DNA from: Chloroflexota bacterium
Lineage (GTDB): Bacteria; Chloroflexota; Limnocylindria; P2-11E
NCBI GenBank assembly: GCA_028876375.1
Contig: JAGWSB010000006.1
Location: 1-52,027, forward strand
DNA: 52,027 nt
Direction of reading: 5' to 3'
Shown: positions 36,886-44,660 of the stretch, piece after piece
Position numbering within the stretch: the stretch's first letter is position 1
How the letters are laid out: each line of letters opens with the position of its first letter
The notes under the pieces: model-generated
What the model saw: the letters and a program-made list of their open reading frames with translations, nothing else
Databases searched by the model: none
What the model was told of the DNA's origin: nothing
Translations under genes and position numbers: made by a program

Positions 36886-39179
36886 GAGGCCGCCGCCAGC
36901 GCGTCGAGGACCCGCCGCCGCGTGAGCGGCAGGTGGCGGATGCGGACGCCGAGCGCGTTCGCGACGGCGTTCGCGACGGCCGCCGCGGCGGGGATGATCG
37001 GCGGCTCGCCGAGCCCCTTGGCACCCACGTTGTTCGCGGCGGTGTCGGGGACGTCGACGAAGCGCACGACGATGCGCGGGACGTCCCTCACGGTCGGCAC
37101 CTTGTACGTCTCGAGGCTGCGCGTCAGCACCCGGCCGGTCGGCTTGTCGACGACGCGCTCCTCCGAGAGCGCGAACCCGAGCGCCTGGATGACGCCGCCT
37201 TCGACCTGTGACCGCGCGGTGAGCGGGTTCACGATGCGACCCACGTCGTGCACCGCGACGACCCGCTCGACGAGCACGGCGCCCGTCGTCCGGTCGACCT
37301 CGACCTCGGCGAAGTGCGCGCCGAACGTCTTGAGCACGAGATCGTCGGGATTCGGACTACGCGACCCCCTGCCGATGACCGTGTAGTTGTCGAGGTCCTC
37401 GAAGACCTTCGCGATAGGGGTGCGCCCGCCGCGGCTCACGAGCGCGCCGCCTTCGACGCGCAGCTCGGAGCGCCCGACCTCGAGCACGCCCGCGGCCACG
37501 TCGAGGAGCTGCTCGCGCGCGTCCTTGGCCGCGAGCCGCACCGCCGGCGTGATCGACGCGACGGTGAGGGACCCGGCGGAGATGGGCGCGTACGTCGAGT
37601 CCGTGTCGCCGATCTCGACGCGCACGTCGCGCACGTCGATCCCGAGCTCCTCCGCGCACACCTGCGCGAGGACGGTGCGCGTGCCGGTGCCGATGTCCTG
37701 CGTCCCGATGCGCACGACGGCCGTGCCGTCGGGGTTGAGGTGCACCGTCGCGTAGGCCGGGGGCGTCCCGCCGCCGCTCCACAGCTGCGACGCCATCCCG
37801 AGACCGCGGCGCAGTCCGGGCGCCGAGCCGCGCAGCCCGCCGCGCTTGCGGCGCGACCACCCGATCTCCGCGGCGCCGATGTCGTAGCAGTCCACGAGAC
37901 GCTTGAGCGAGTAGCGCATCTTGCTGACCGGATCGATGGCGCCCTCGGCGTGGTGCCGGCGCAGCGCGAGCGGGTCGACGCCCATGCCGTCGGCGAGCTC
38001 GTCGATGGCCGACTCGAGCGCGAACGTGCCCTCCACGTACCCGGGCGCGCGGAAGGCGGCGAGCGATCCGGTGTTGGTCACGACGCGGTGCGCGTGGGCG
38101 AGGATGCTCGGTACGTCGTACAGCCCCTTCGTCGGTCCGGTCGGGTCGGCGACCCAGCGCGCCTGGCCGACGTTCGACCACGAATCGTGCGCGATCGCCG
38201 TGATGCGCCCGTCCTTCCCGGCGATCTTCACGCGCTGGAGCGTCGCGGATCGGTTCCCCGCCGCGACGTTCTCCTCGCGGCGGTCGAGGACGCAGCGCAC
38301 CGGCGCGCCGAGCTCGCGCGCGAAGAGCGCCGCGATGACGGTGTACTTGCCGATCCCGCCCTTCGAGCCGAAGCCGCCGCCCATGTGATCGCACAGCACG
38401 CGGATCTTCCCCAGCGGCAGGTGCAGCGCGGCGTGCAGCCCCTGGCGCACGCCGAAGACGTGCTGCGTCGACTCGTACACGGTCAGCTGATCGCCGTCCC
38501 AGGCCGCGACCGCGCCATGCGTCTCGAGGCAGTTGTGGAGCTGCGTCGACGTGCGATACGTCCCCTCGACGACGACGTCCGCGGACGCGAAGGCCTTCTT
38601 CACGTCGCCGCGCTCGTGGCGGTCGGCGTCGTGGACGTTCCCCTTCTCGTCGATGCGCGGCGCTGCGTCGTCGATCGCCTCCTCCAGGTCGACGACGTGG
38701 GGCAGGACCTCGTAGTCGACGACGATGAGGTCGAGCGCGGCATCCGCGGTCTCCTCGGTGTCGGCCGCGACGGCGGCGACCTCGTCGCCGACGAAGCGGA
38801 CCTCCTCGCGGAAGATCGTCTCCTCGCCGCGGAACGCGGTCTTCGGCGTGTTGAAGCGGTGGAGCACGGCGCGCACGCCGGGGAGGGCGAGCGCCCGGCT
38901 GGGGTCGACGTGCCGCACCCGGGCCCGCGGGTGCGGGCTGCGGAGGATGCGCGCGTGGAGCATCCCGGGGAGCCGGACGTCGTGCGTGTATCGGGCCCGC
39001 CCCGTCACCTTGGCCGCGCCCTCGACGCGCCGGTGCGCGCGGCCGACGATCCCGAGCTGGGCGCCCTCCGGCCACGCTTCGGCGTCCTCGTCCTGCACCA
39101 GGGCGAGCTGCTCCATGACCTCACCCTCGAACTCATTGCGCGTGCGGACGACGCGCGTCCTGCCTCGCTCGTCCTTCAT
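36882..39179 (-). CDS. Molybdenum hydroxylase large subunit (xanthine-oxidase family), third triad
   Basis: A 765-residue molybdopterin subunit. After a charged leader the a/b-hammerhead begins at GIVGRAHRRVEGAAKVTGRARYTHDVRLPGMLHARILRSPHPRARV (about residue 43). Cofactor motifs are MGGGFGSKGG, AFRAPGYVEGTFALE, GTQDIGTGTRTV and the catalytic Glu in GAKGLGEPP. It has no Tat signal, so this enzyme is cytoplasmic, and no CoxL motif. ATG 39179 is used, which overlaps the small-subunit stop; an internal ATG (MEQLALVQD, about residue 22) is possible. The sequence suggests aldehyde or N-heteroaromatic oxidation but does not fix the substrate. Confidence 0.89.
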   Translation of the reverse strand: MKDERGRTRVVRTRNEFEGEVMEQLALVQDEDAEAWPEGAQLGIVGRAHRRVEGAAKVTGRARYTHDVRLPGMLHARILRSPHPRARVRHVDPSRALALPGVRAVLHRFNTPKTAFRGEETIFREEVRFVGDEVAAVAADTEETADAALDLIVVDYEVLPHVVDLEEAIDDAAPRIDEKGNVHDADRHERGDVKKAFASADVVVEGTYRTSTQLHNCLETHGAVAAWDGDQLTVYESTQHVFGVRQGLHAALHLPLGKIRVLCDHMGGGFGSKGGIGKYTVIAALFARELGAPVRCVLDRREENVAAGNRSATLQRVKIAGKDGRITAIAHDSWSNVGQARWVADPTGPTKGLYDVPSILAHAHRVVTNTGSLAAFRAPGYVEGTFALESAIDELADGMGVDPLALRRHHAEGAIDPVSKMRYSLKRLVDCYDIGAAEIGWSRRKRGGLRGSAPGLRRGLGMASQLWSGGGTPPAYATVHLNPDGTAVVRIGTQDIGTGTRTVLAQVCAEELGIDVRDVRVEIGDTDSTYAPISAGSLTVASITPAVRLAAKDAREQLLDVAAGVLEVGRSELRVEGGALVSRGGRTPIAKVFEDLDNYTVIGRGSRSPNPDDLVLKTFGAHFAEVEVDRTTGAVLVERVVAVHDVGRIVNPLTARSQVEGGVIQALGFALSEERVVDKPTGRVLTRSLETYKVPTVRDVPRIVVRFVDVPDTAANNVGAKGLGEPPIIPAAAAVANAVANALGVRIRHLPLTRRRVLDALAAAS

Positions 39180-39673
39180 TTCGTTGCTTTACGCGCCGCC
39201 GCGAGCGCGGCCTCGACGATGTTCGGGTACGCGCCGCAGCGACAGAGGTTGCCGGACACCGCGCGCATGACGTCGTCCGCCGTCGGCGTCGCGTTAGCGC
39301 GAAGGAGCGCGACCACCGACATGATCTGCCCGGGCGTGCAGAAGCCGCACTGGAAGGCGTCGTGCGCGACGAACGCCTCCTGCACCGGATGCAGCTCGCC
39401 GTCGCGCGCGAGGCCCTCCACCGTCTCGACCGACCGCCCCGCGCAGGTGACCGCGAGCGTCATGCACGCGTACACCGGTCGCCCGTCGACGAGCACCGTG
39501 CACGCGCCGCACGTCCCCTCGTCGCACACCTTCTTCGCGCCCTGCAGCCCGAGGTCGTCGCGCAGCGCGTCGAGGAGCGTGCGGTGCGGCGGGACGTGGA
39601 GCGGCGCTCGCATCCCGTTGACGTCGACCTCGACGTCGACCGCGCCGGGGCCGAGGGGTCTCACCGTGGGCAC
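39176..39673 (-). CDS. Molybdenum hydroxylase [2Fe-2S] small subunit, third triad
   Basis: A 165-residue two-cluster subunit starting at GTG 39673. Cluster motifs are VCDEGTCGACTVLVDG with VYACMTL, then QCGFCTPGQIM and NLCRCGAY. No signal peptide is present. GTG 39673 is preceded by TAGGCT at 6 nt and no Shine-Dalgarno, so the operon mRNA is probably leaderless; GTG 39664 is an in-frame alternative. It is the first gene of the minus-strand operon small-large-FAD-MocA and lies under the inverted repeat at 39687-39711. Confidence 0.92.
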   Translation of the reverse strand: MPTVRPLGPGAVDVEVDVNGMRAPLHVPPHRTLLDALRDDLGLQGAKKVCDEGTCGACTVLVDGRPVYACMTLAVTCAGRSVETVEGLARDGELHPVQEAFVAHDAFQCGFCTPGQIMSVVALLRANATPTADDVMRAVSGNLCRCGAYPNIVEAALAAARKATK

Positions 39674-39679
39674 GCCCGA

Positions 39680-39685
39680 AGCCTA
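39680..39685 (-). promoter_or_regulatory. Predicted -10 element TAGGCT for the third hydroxylase operon
   Basis: Minus-strand TAGGCT, then TCGGGC, then GTG 39673. It directly abuts the inverted repeat at 39687-39711, which would occupy about -14 to -38 relative to a start at 39673. Confidence 0.55.
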
Positions 39686-39686
39686 T

Positions 39687-39711
39687 CAACTAGCCTTCCC
39701 CGCGCTAGTTG
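39687..39711. promoter_or_regulatory. Operator: perfect inverted repeat CAACTAGC-N9-GCTAGTTG
   Basis: Perfect 8-bp arms (39687-39694 and 39704-39711) lie in the 56-bp divergent region between the third hydroxylase operon and the 3-hydroxyacyl-CoA dehydrogenase gene. It is AT-richer than its surroundings and holds CTAG in each arm. It covers the -35 region of the minus-strand promoter and overlaps a possible plus-strand -10 (TAGCCT 39691-39696). A regulator bound here would control both directions. No cognate regulator gene is adjacent. Confidence 0.65.
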
Positions 39712-39729
39712 CCGTTCGGGAGGCATGTG

Positions 39730-40599
39730 ATGGCGATCGAGCGCGTCGGCGTCGTGGGCTTCGGGGCGATGGGATCGGGGATCGCGCAGGTGTGCGCCTC
39801 CGCGGGATGCTCGGTGACGGTGCGCGAGGTCGATCAGGCGGCCATCGACCGAGGCTGGAAGGGCATCGATAGCTCGCTCGCACGCGTCGTGAAGGCCGGA
39901 CGGATGGCGGAGGACGAGGCGAAGGCCGCCCGCGCGCGGATCGGCGCGGCGACGACGTTCGACGCGTTCGCCGACCGCGACCTCGTCATCGAGGCGGTCC
40001 TCGAGATCGCCGACGTGAAGCGCAAGGTCTTCGAGGAGCTCGATCGCCTGTGCCCGCCGTCGACGATCTTCGCCTCGAACACGTCGAGCCTCCCCATCGT
40101 CGACATGGCCGTCACGACGAAGCGCCCGCAGCGCTTCGCGGGGCTCCACTTCTTCAACCCCGCGCCGGTCATGCCGCTCGTCGAGGTCGTGCAGGCGGTC
40201 ACGACGAGCGACGAGACGGTGGCCACGCTGAAGGCATTCGTCCAGAGGATCGGGAAGGTGCCGGTCGTCTCGAAGGACGTCGCCGGGTTCATCGTCAACC
40301 GGCTCCTCGTGCCCTACATGCTCGACGCCATCCGCGTCCTCGAGCAGGGCATCGCGAGCGTCGAGGACATCGACACGGCGGTGAAGAACGGGCTTCGCCA
40401 CCCGATGGGCCCCTTCGAGCTGCTCGACTACACCGGCCTCGACATCGCGTACCACGTGGCGAACGTGTTCTTCGAGGAGTTCAAGGAGCCGCGCATGGCC
40501 CCGCCGCCGCTGCTCAAGCGGATGGTCGCGGCCGGGCGTCTCGGGAAGAAGACGGGGCGCGGCTTCTACGAGTGGGACGACAAGGGGATCAAGAAGTAG
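39730..40599 (+). CDS. hbd: 3-hydroxyacyl-CoA (3-hydroxybutyryl-CoA) dehydrogenase
   Basis: A 289-residue NAD-dependent dehydrogenase. ATG 39730 follows GGGAGG at about 39718-39723; the track's 39709 is too early. The NAD site is VGVVGFGAMGSGIAQVCASAG (residues about 5-25) followed by acidic E33 in VREVD. Active-site regions are FASNTSSLPI, LHFFNPAPVMPLVEVV (catalytic His), KDVAGFIVNRLL, GLRHPMGPFELLDYTGLD and the C-terminal GKKTGRGFYEW. It oxidises 3-hydroxyacyl-CoA to 3-oxoacyl-CoA in beta-oxidation-type pathways, which fits the enoyl-CoA hydratase at 44661 and the thiolase at 9177. It is divergent from the third hydroxylase and shares its operator region. Confidence 0.92.
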   Translation: MAIERVGVVGFGAMGSGIAQVCASAGCSVTVREVDQAAIDRGWKGIDSSLARVVKAGRMAEDEAKAARARIGAATTFDAFADRDLVIEAVLEIADVKRKVFEELDRLCPPSTIFASNTSSLPIVDMAVTTKRPQRFAGLHFFNPAPVMPLVEVVQAVTTSDETVATLKAFVQRIGKVPVVSKDVAGFIVNRLLVPYMLDAIRVLEQGIASVEDIDTAVKNGLRHPMGPFELLDYTGLDIAYHVANVFFEEFKEPRMAPPPLLKRMVAAGRLGKKTGRGFYEWDDKGIKK

Positions 40600-41120
40600 C
40601 GGCGGAGGCGGTCGACGCCCGCAAGGCGGCGATCTGGAGCGTCCTGGCCGCGCTCGGGCACCTCGGACTCGTCGCCGTCGGCGCGGGACACGCCGCCTCC
40701 GACGCGCTCCTCGCGATCGCGTATCCGCTCATGCTCCCGCTCGTCGCCGTACTGCACGTCCGTCATGCACCGGTGCGTCGCAGCGGCGCCGTCCTCGGAA
40801 CGCTCGCGGGCGTCGCCGTCGTCGCGATCGGACCGCTGGCGGCGGTCGAGCCCCGTCTGCTGCCGACCGCGCTCGTCTCGCTCACGGTCTGGTGGTGGAC
40901 GATCGGGAAGATGTGGCTGGAGACGGGCGTCCTCGCCCGTGCGCTCGGCGTCATCAGCGCGCTCCTCGCGGCGCTCGCGCTCGTCGCGGCTGCTCTCCCC
41001 ATCGTCATTGCCGCCGCGACGGCGAGCGCGGTCGCGGCGGGAGGCCACGTCGTGGTCGCGCTGTGGTTGATCGCCGTCGCCGCCGCGCTGTGGAGACGGC
41101 CGGACGTACCATCGGCCTGA
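40572..41120 (+). CDS. Hypothetical integral membrane protein
   Basis: A roughly 182-residue, strongly hydrophobic protein with about five membrane segments (AAIWSVLAALGHLGLVAVG, ALLAIAYPLMLPLVAVL, VLGTLAGVAVVAIGPLAAV, LARALGVISALLAALALVAAALPIVIAA, VVVALWLIAVAAALW). The start is uncertain: GTG 40572 is the only conventional in-frame codon before the first segment and overlaps the dehydrogenase gene by 28 nt, with no ribosome-binding site. The track's start at 40050 is a shadow. No catalytic motif or family is recognised. It is followed 2 nt later by the E1-alpha gene. Confidence 0.65.
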   Translation: MGRQGDQEVAAEAVDARKAAIWSVLAALGHLGLVAVGAGHAASDALLAIAYPLMLPLVAVLHVRHAPVRRSGAVLGTLAGVAVVAIGPLAAVEPRLLPTALVSLTVWWWTIGKMWLETGVLARALGVISALLAALALVAAALPIVIAAATASAVAAGGHVVVALWLIAVAAALWRRPDVPSA

Positions 41121-41122
41121 CG

Positions 41123-42169
41123 ATGGCGGTCCGAACGAAGACCTCTCCCCAGGCCACGCGGCCGCGTCACGAAGCACTCGGTCTGACGCTCGACGACGTC
41201 ACGGGCATGTACCGGAAGATGCTCGAGTGCCGGATGATCGGCGAGCGGATGATGCAGCTCAACCGCATGGGCCGCGCCGCGTTCGTCGGCGTCGCCGACG
41301 GCCACGAGGCCGCGGAGGTCGGATCGGCCTGGTGCATCCGCAAGGGCACGGACTGGGTGCACCCCTACTACCGCGACGTCGGCGTCGCGCTCGTGCTCGG
41401 CCAGGACGCCAGGGATCAATTCCTCGGCGTCTTCGCCAAGGCGACCGATCCGAACTCGGCGGGGCGCCAGATCGTGAACCAGTTCAGCGACCCGGACGCG
41501 AAGATCGTGACCGGATCGGTCTGCATCGCGACGCAGTTCCCGCAGGCGGCCGGCATCGGCCTCGCGCTCAAGATGCGCCACGAGGACGCCATCGTCTTCA
41601 CCTACGGCGGCGACGGCGCGACGAGCCCCGGCGACTTCCACGAGGCCGTCAATTTCGCCGCGATCCACGACCTGCCTGTCGTGTTCATCATCGAGAACAA
41701 CCTCTACTCGATCTCGACGCCGAACGCGCTGCAGATGTCGGCGGCGCCGCACGAGCGCGCCAAGGGCTACGGCATCCCCGGGCTCCTCGCCGACGGGATG
41801 GACGTCCTCGACGTCTACGAGAAGACCAAGGAGGCGGTGGAGCGCGCCCGGCGCGGCGAGGGACCGTCGATCGTCGAGACCAGGTGCTACCGCTACCGTC
41901 CGCACTCGAGCGACGACGACGACAGCCGCTACCGCTCGAAGGACGAGGTCACCGAGTGGCTCGCGCGCGACCCGGTCGCGCGCGGACGCGCGTACCTGCT
42001 CGAGCAGGGCGTCGCCGAGGCCGAGCTCGACGCGATGCGCGCCGAGATCGCCGCCGACATCGAGAGGGCCATCGACGCCGCGGAGGCCGAGCCCGACCCG
42101 CGGCCGGAAGACCTCCTGCGGCACGTCTACGCGGAGGGGCACGCGCTCCCCGACGGCACGCGCGCCTAG
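41123..42169 (+). CDS. Thiamine-diphosphate-dependent 2-oxoacid dehydrogenase E1 alpha subunit
   Basis: A 348-residue E1-alpha. The TPP-binding motif begins GGDGATSPGDFHEAVNFA (about residue 170) and ends IENNLYS, the canonical GDG-x(about 28)-NN. The phosphorylation-loop region YRYRPHSSDDDDSRYRSKDEV resembles branched-chain 2-oxoacid or acetoin dehydrogenases. Upstream are LNRMGRAAFVGVADGHEAAEVGSAWCI and HPYYRDVGVALVLG. It normally needs an E1-beta partner plus E2 and E3; none is found in the window, so it is an orphan or uses distant partners. ATG 41123 has no ribosome-binding site; TACCAT at 41107 may give a very short leader. Confidence 0.9.
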   Translation: MAVRTKTSPQATRPRHEALGLTLDDVTGMYRKMLECRMIGERMMQLNRMGRAAFVGVADGHEAAEVGSAWCIRKGTDWVHPYYRDVGVALVLGQDARDQFLGVFAKATDPNSAGRQIVNQFSDPDAKIVTGSVCIATQFPQAAGIGLALKMRHEDAIVFTYGGDGATSPGDFHEAVNFAAIHDLPVVFIIENNLYSISTPNALQMSAAPHERAKGYGIPGLLADGMDVLDVYEKTKEAVERARRGEGPSIVETRCYRYRPHSSDDDDSRYRSKDEVTEWLARDPVARGRAYLLEQGVAEAELDAMRAEIAADIERAIDAAEAEPDPRPEDLLRHVYAEGHALPDGTRA

Positions 42170-42180
42170 AGACCCGCTCC

Positions 42181-43416
42181 GTGCGGGCGCTGGCCGGCCT
42201 CGCGCTCCTCGCGGTCGTCTCGGCGTGCAGCGCCGTCGCGCCGCCGGTCGCGACGCCCACGCCGACGCCGCAGCACGGCGTCCTCGCCGTCACCGCCCTC
42301 CTCGACCTCAGCGGGCCGCGTGCCGCGATCGGCACCGCGCAGCGCGACGCGCTGCAGCTGTGGCTCGACCAGCAGCAGGGAAAGACGCGCTTCCCGGTGA
42401 AGCTGCACGTCGTCGACGCCGGCGGCAGCGAGGCCAAGCTCCTCCTCGATCTCCACGCCGCCGCGGTCGATGCGGCGAGCGACGCCGTCATCGTCGGCGC
42501 TCCCGTCATCTACGACGCGACCTTCGGCGCGGCGGTCGAGGCCGCGGCGCTGCCCGTCCTCTTCACGCTGCCGCTTCCGGACGATCCCGTCGCGGGCGAC
42601 CCCGGCGGACGCTGGGCCTTCGCGCTCGCGCCGGCGCTCGCGCACCTCGCGTCGGACGAGGTCAACGACGCCGTGCTGCGCCGGACGCTGAGCCCGTCGC
42701 TCGTGCTCAGCGGCCCGCGCGAGCAGGTCGATCTCGCCGCGGACGCGCTCGAGGCGGAGCTTCAGGCTCGCGAGCTGGACCGCCTGACGCGGATCCCCCT
42801 GCCCACCGACGGCAGCGTCCCGCCGGTCGTGCGCTCGAGCCTGTCGGTCCTGCGGAGCGTTCACTGCACCGCCCCGGCCTCGTCGTGCGCCGCCGTCGCG
42901 CGGGCCGCGCAGTCGATGGGCGCGCCGACCTTCTTCTACCTCTCGTACCTCACCACGCCGCGCGATCTGCAGGATCACAAAGAGCTCGCCGCGCGCGCGG
43001 TGTGGCCCTCGAGCGCGCGCATCCTGCCCTTCAACGGACGTCCCCTGACCCCCGAGAACCAGGCGCGCGACGCCTTCATGCGCGCCTTCGGCGACCGCTT
43101 CGGGACGCCGAGCGCGCACGCCGCGACGGCGTACGACGCGCTCTCGCTGCTGACGGCCGCCGCGGACGCGGCCGGTCCGGACGACCGCGGCGCGCTGCGG
43201 AGCGCGCTCGAGAGGATCACGATGCCGCTCATCGCGACGACGTACACGTTCGGACCGGACCGCCACGCCGGCGACGACCTCCACGACGTCACGTACGTCC
43301 GGTGGACCGGCTCCGCCGTCGCGCCCGCGCTCGCGGCGACGCTCGGGACGGGCATCGCCACGCCGACGCCTTCGCCGACGGCATCGCCGACGGCGACGGG
43401 CAGCGCGCGCCCATGA
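42181..43416 (+). CDS. Lipoprotein, type I periplasmic-binding-protein-like (LivJ/amide-receptor-type)
   Basis: A 411-residue secreted protein. GTG 42181 gives a short signal peptide with lipobox (LALLAVVSACSA). A TPTPTP linker leads to the domain LAVTALLDLSGPRAAIGTAQRDALQLWLDQQ, the standard opening of branched-chain amino-acid binding proteins. Later segments are AVIVGAPVIYDATFGAAVEAAALPVLF, YLSYLTTPRDLQ and HAATAYDALSLLTAAADAAG. The C-terminus ends in a second low-complexity tail (TPSPTASPTATG), atypical for a binding protein. It could feed the Liv-type transporter at 48930-52027, but that lies beyond four genes and on the other strand. The next gene overlaps by ATGA. Confidence 0.78.
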   Translation: MRALAGLALLAVVSACSAVAPPVATPTPTPQHGVLAVTALLDLSGPRAAIGTAQRDALQLWLDQQQGKTRFPVKLHVVDAGGSEAKLLLDLHAAAVDAASDAVIVGAPVIYDATFGAAVEAAALPVLFTLPLPDDPVAGDPGGRWAFALAPALAHLASDEVNDAVLRRTLSPSLVLSGPREQVDLAADALEAELQARELDRLTRIPLPTDGSVPPVVRSSLSVLRSVHCTAPASSCAAVARAAQSMGAPTFFYLSYLTTPRDLQDHKELAARAVWPSSARILPFNGRPLTPENQARDAFMRAFGDRFGTPSAHAATAYDALSLLTAAADAAGPDDRGALRSALERITMPLIATTYTFGPDRHAGDDLHDVTYVRWTGSAVAPALAATLGTGIATPTPSPTASPTATGSARP

Positions 43417-44639
43417 GCAGCGACCTCGACCGCCTCGTCTACGACTGGAACCGCGACGGCCGCGCGCAGAAGGCCGGCTATCGCATGGTCGAGCTCGACG
43501 ACGAGACGCTCCGCGACGGCCTCCAGGGTCCGTCGGTGCGCAACCCCTCGACCGCGGTGAAGAAGCGTCTCCTCCACCTCATGGACGCGCTCGGCATCGA
43601 CAGCGCGGACATCGGGCTGCCCGGCGCGTCCGACCGCGCGCGCGCCGAGATCGTCGAGCTCGCGCGCGAGACGACGAAGCTCTCCAAGCTGAGGCCCAAC
43701 CAGGCCATCCGAACGCATCCGACCGACGTGCGGGGCGCGATCCGCGCCGCCGTCGAGTCGGGCGTCCCTATCGAGACATGCGCCTTCATCGGCTCGTCCC
43801 CCATCCGCCGCTACGCCGAGGACTGGTCGCTCGACGCGATGCTCCAGAACGTGGAGGACTCCGTCACCGCGCTCGCGCAGGAGGGGCTGCCGGTCATGTT
43901 CGTGACCGAGGACACGACGCGCGCCGATCCCGCCACGCTCGTCGCCCTGTACGAGACGGCGATCGCGTGCGGCGCGAAGCGCATCTGCTTCTCCGACACC
44001 GTCGGGCACGCGACGCCGGACGGCGTTCGCAACCTGCTGAAGTTCGCGCGCGACGACATCGTGCGCGGGCGCGACGTGAAGGTCGACTTCCACGGCCACA
44101 ACGACCGTGGGCTCGGGCTCGTCAACGCGCTCGCGGCGACGGAGCTCGCCGATCGCGTCCACGGCTGCGCCCTCGGGATCGGCGAGCGCGTCGGGAACAG
44201 CCCCATGGACCAGCTCCTGGTCAACCTCTACCTGTGGGGCTTCATCGACCGGGACCTCTCGCCGCTCGTCGAGTACGTGCAGCTCGTGTCGCGGGAGTGC
44301 GGCGTCGAGATCCCCCCGAGCTATCCGATGCTCGGGAGCGACGCGTTCCGGACGGCGACCGGCGTTCACGCCGCCGCGGTGGTGAAGGCGTTCCGCAAGA
44401 ACGACCGCGCGCTCGCCGACCGCGTGTACTCCGGCGTGCCCGCGAGCGTGATCGGGCGCGAGCAGCTCATCGAGATCGGGCCGATGAGCGGCGAGTCCAA
44501 CGTGGTCTTCTGGCTCGAGCAGCGCGGCTACGAGCCGACGCGCGAGCGCGTCGACCGCGTGATGGCGGCGGCCAAGGCGAGCGACCGGCTCCTCACCGAG
44601 GACGAGGTGCGCGCCGCGGCGGAGGCTCCGTCCGACTGA
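43413..44639 (+). CDS. DRE-TIM metallolyase (2-isopropylmalate/homocitrate-synthase or HMG-CoA-lyase-like)
   Basis: A 408-residue (beta/alpha)8 enzyme. ATG 43413 overlaps the binding-protein stop. The metal and catalytic motif is LDDETLRDGLQGPSVR (about residue 30). Metal histidines are in DFHGHNDRGLGLVNAL, and the loop CALGIGERVGNSPMDQLLVNL follows. HTHP-like and EDTTRADPATL segments fit the HMGL-like family (PF00682). The short C-terminus lacks the LeuA regulatory domain. It either condenses acetyl-CoA with a 2-oxoacid or cleaves a 3-hydroxy-3-carboxy-acyl-CoA. Next to E1-alpha, enoyl-CoA hydratase and hbd, a breakdown role is plausible. Confidence 0.87.
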   Translation: MSSDLDRLVYDWNRDGRAQKAGYRMVELDDETLRDGLQGPSVRNPSTAVKKRLLHLMDALGIDSADIGLPGASDRARAEIVELARETTKLSKLRPNQAIRTHPTDVRGAIRAAVESGVPIETCAFIGSSPIRRYAEDWSLDAMLQNVEDSVTALAQEGLPVMFVTEDTTRADPATLVALYETAIACGAKRICFSDTVGHATPDGVRNLLKFARDDIVRGRDVKVDFHGHNDRGLGLVNALAATELADRVHGCALGIGERVGNSPMDQLLVNLYLWGFIDRDLSPLVEYVQLVSRECGVEIPPSYPMLGSDAFRTATGVHAAAVVKAFRKNDRALADRVYSGVPASVIGREQLIEIGPMSGESNVVFWLEQRGYEPTRERVDRVMAAAKASDRLLTEDEVRAAAEAPSD

Positions 44640-44647
44640 TCGTGGAA

Positions 44648-44653
44648 TAGGAT
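44648..44653 (+). promoter_or_regulatory. Predicted -10 element TAGGAT for a leaderless mRNA
   Basis: TAGGAT, 7 nt (CTCGTCC), then GTG 44661 of the enoyl-CoA hydratase gene; there is no Shine-Dalgarno sequence in the 21-nt gap. This suggests the gene also has its own promoter behind the metallolyase gene. Confidence 0.55.
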
Positions 44654-44660
44654 CTCGTCC

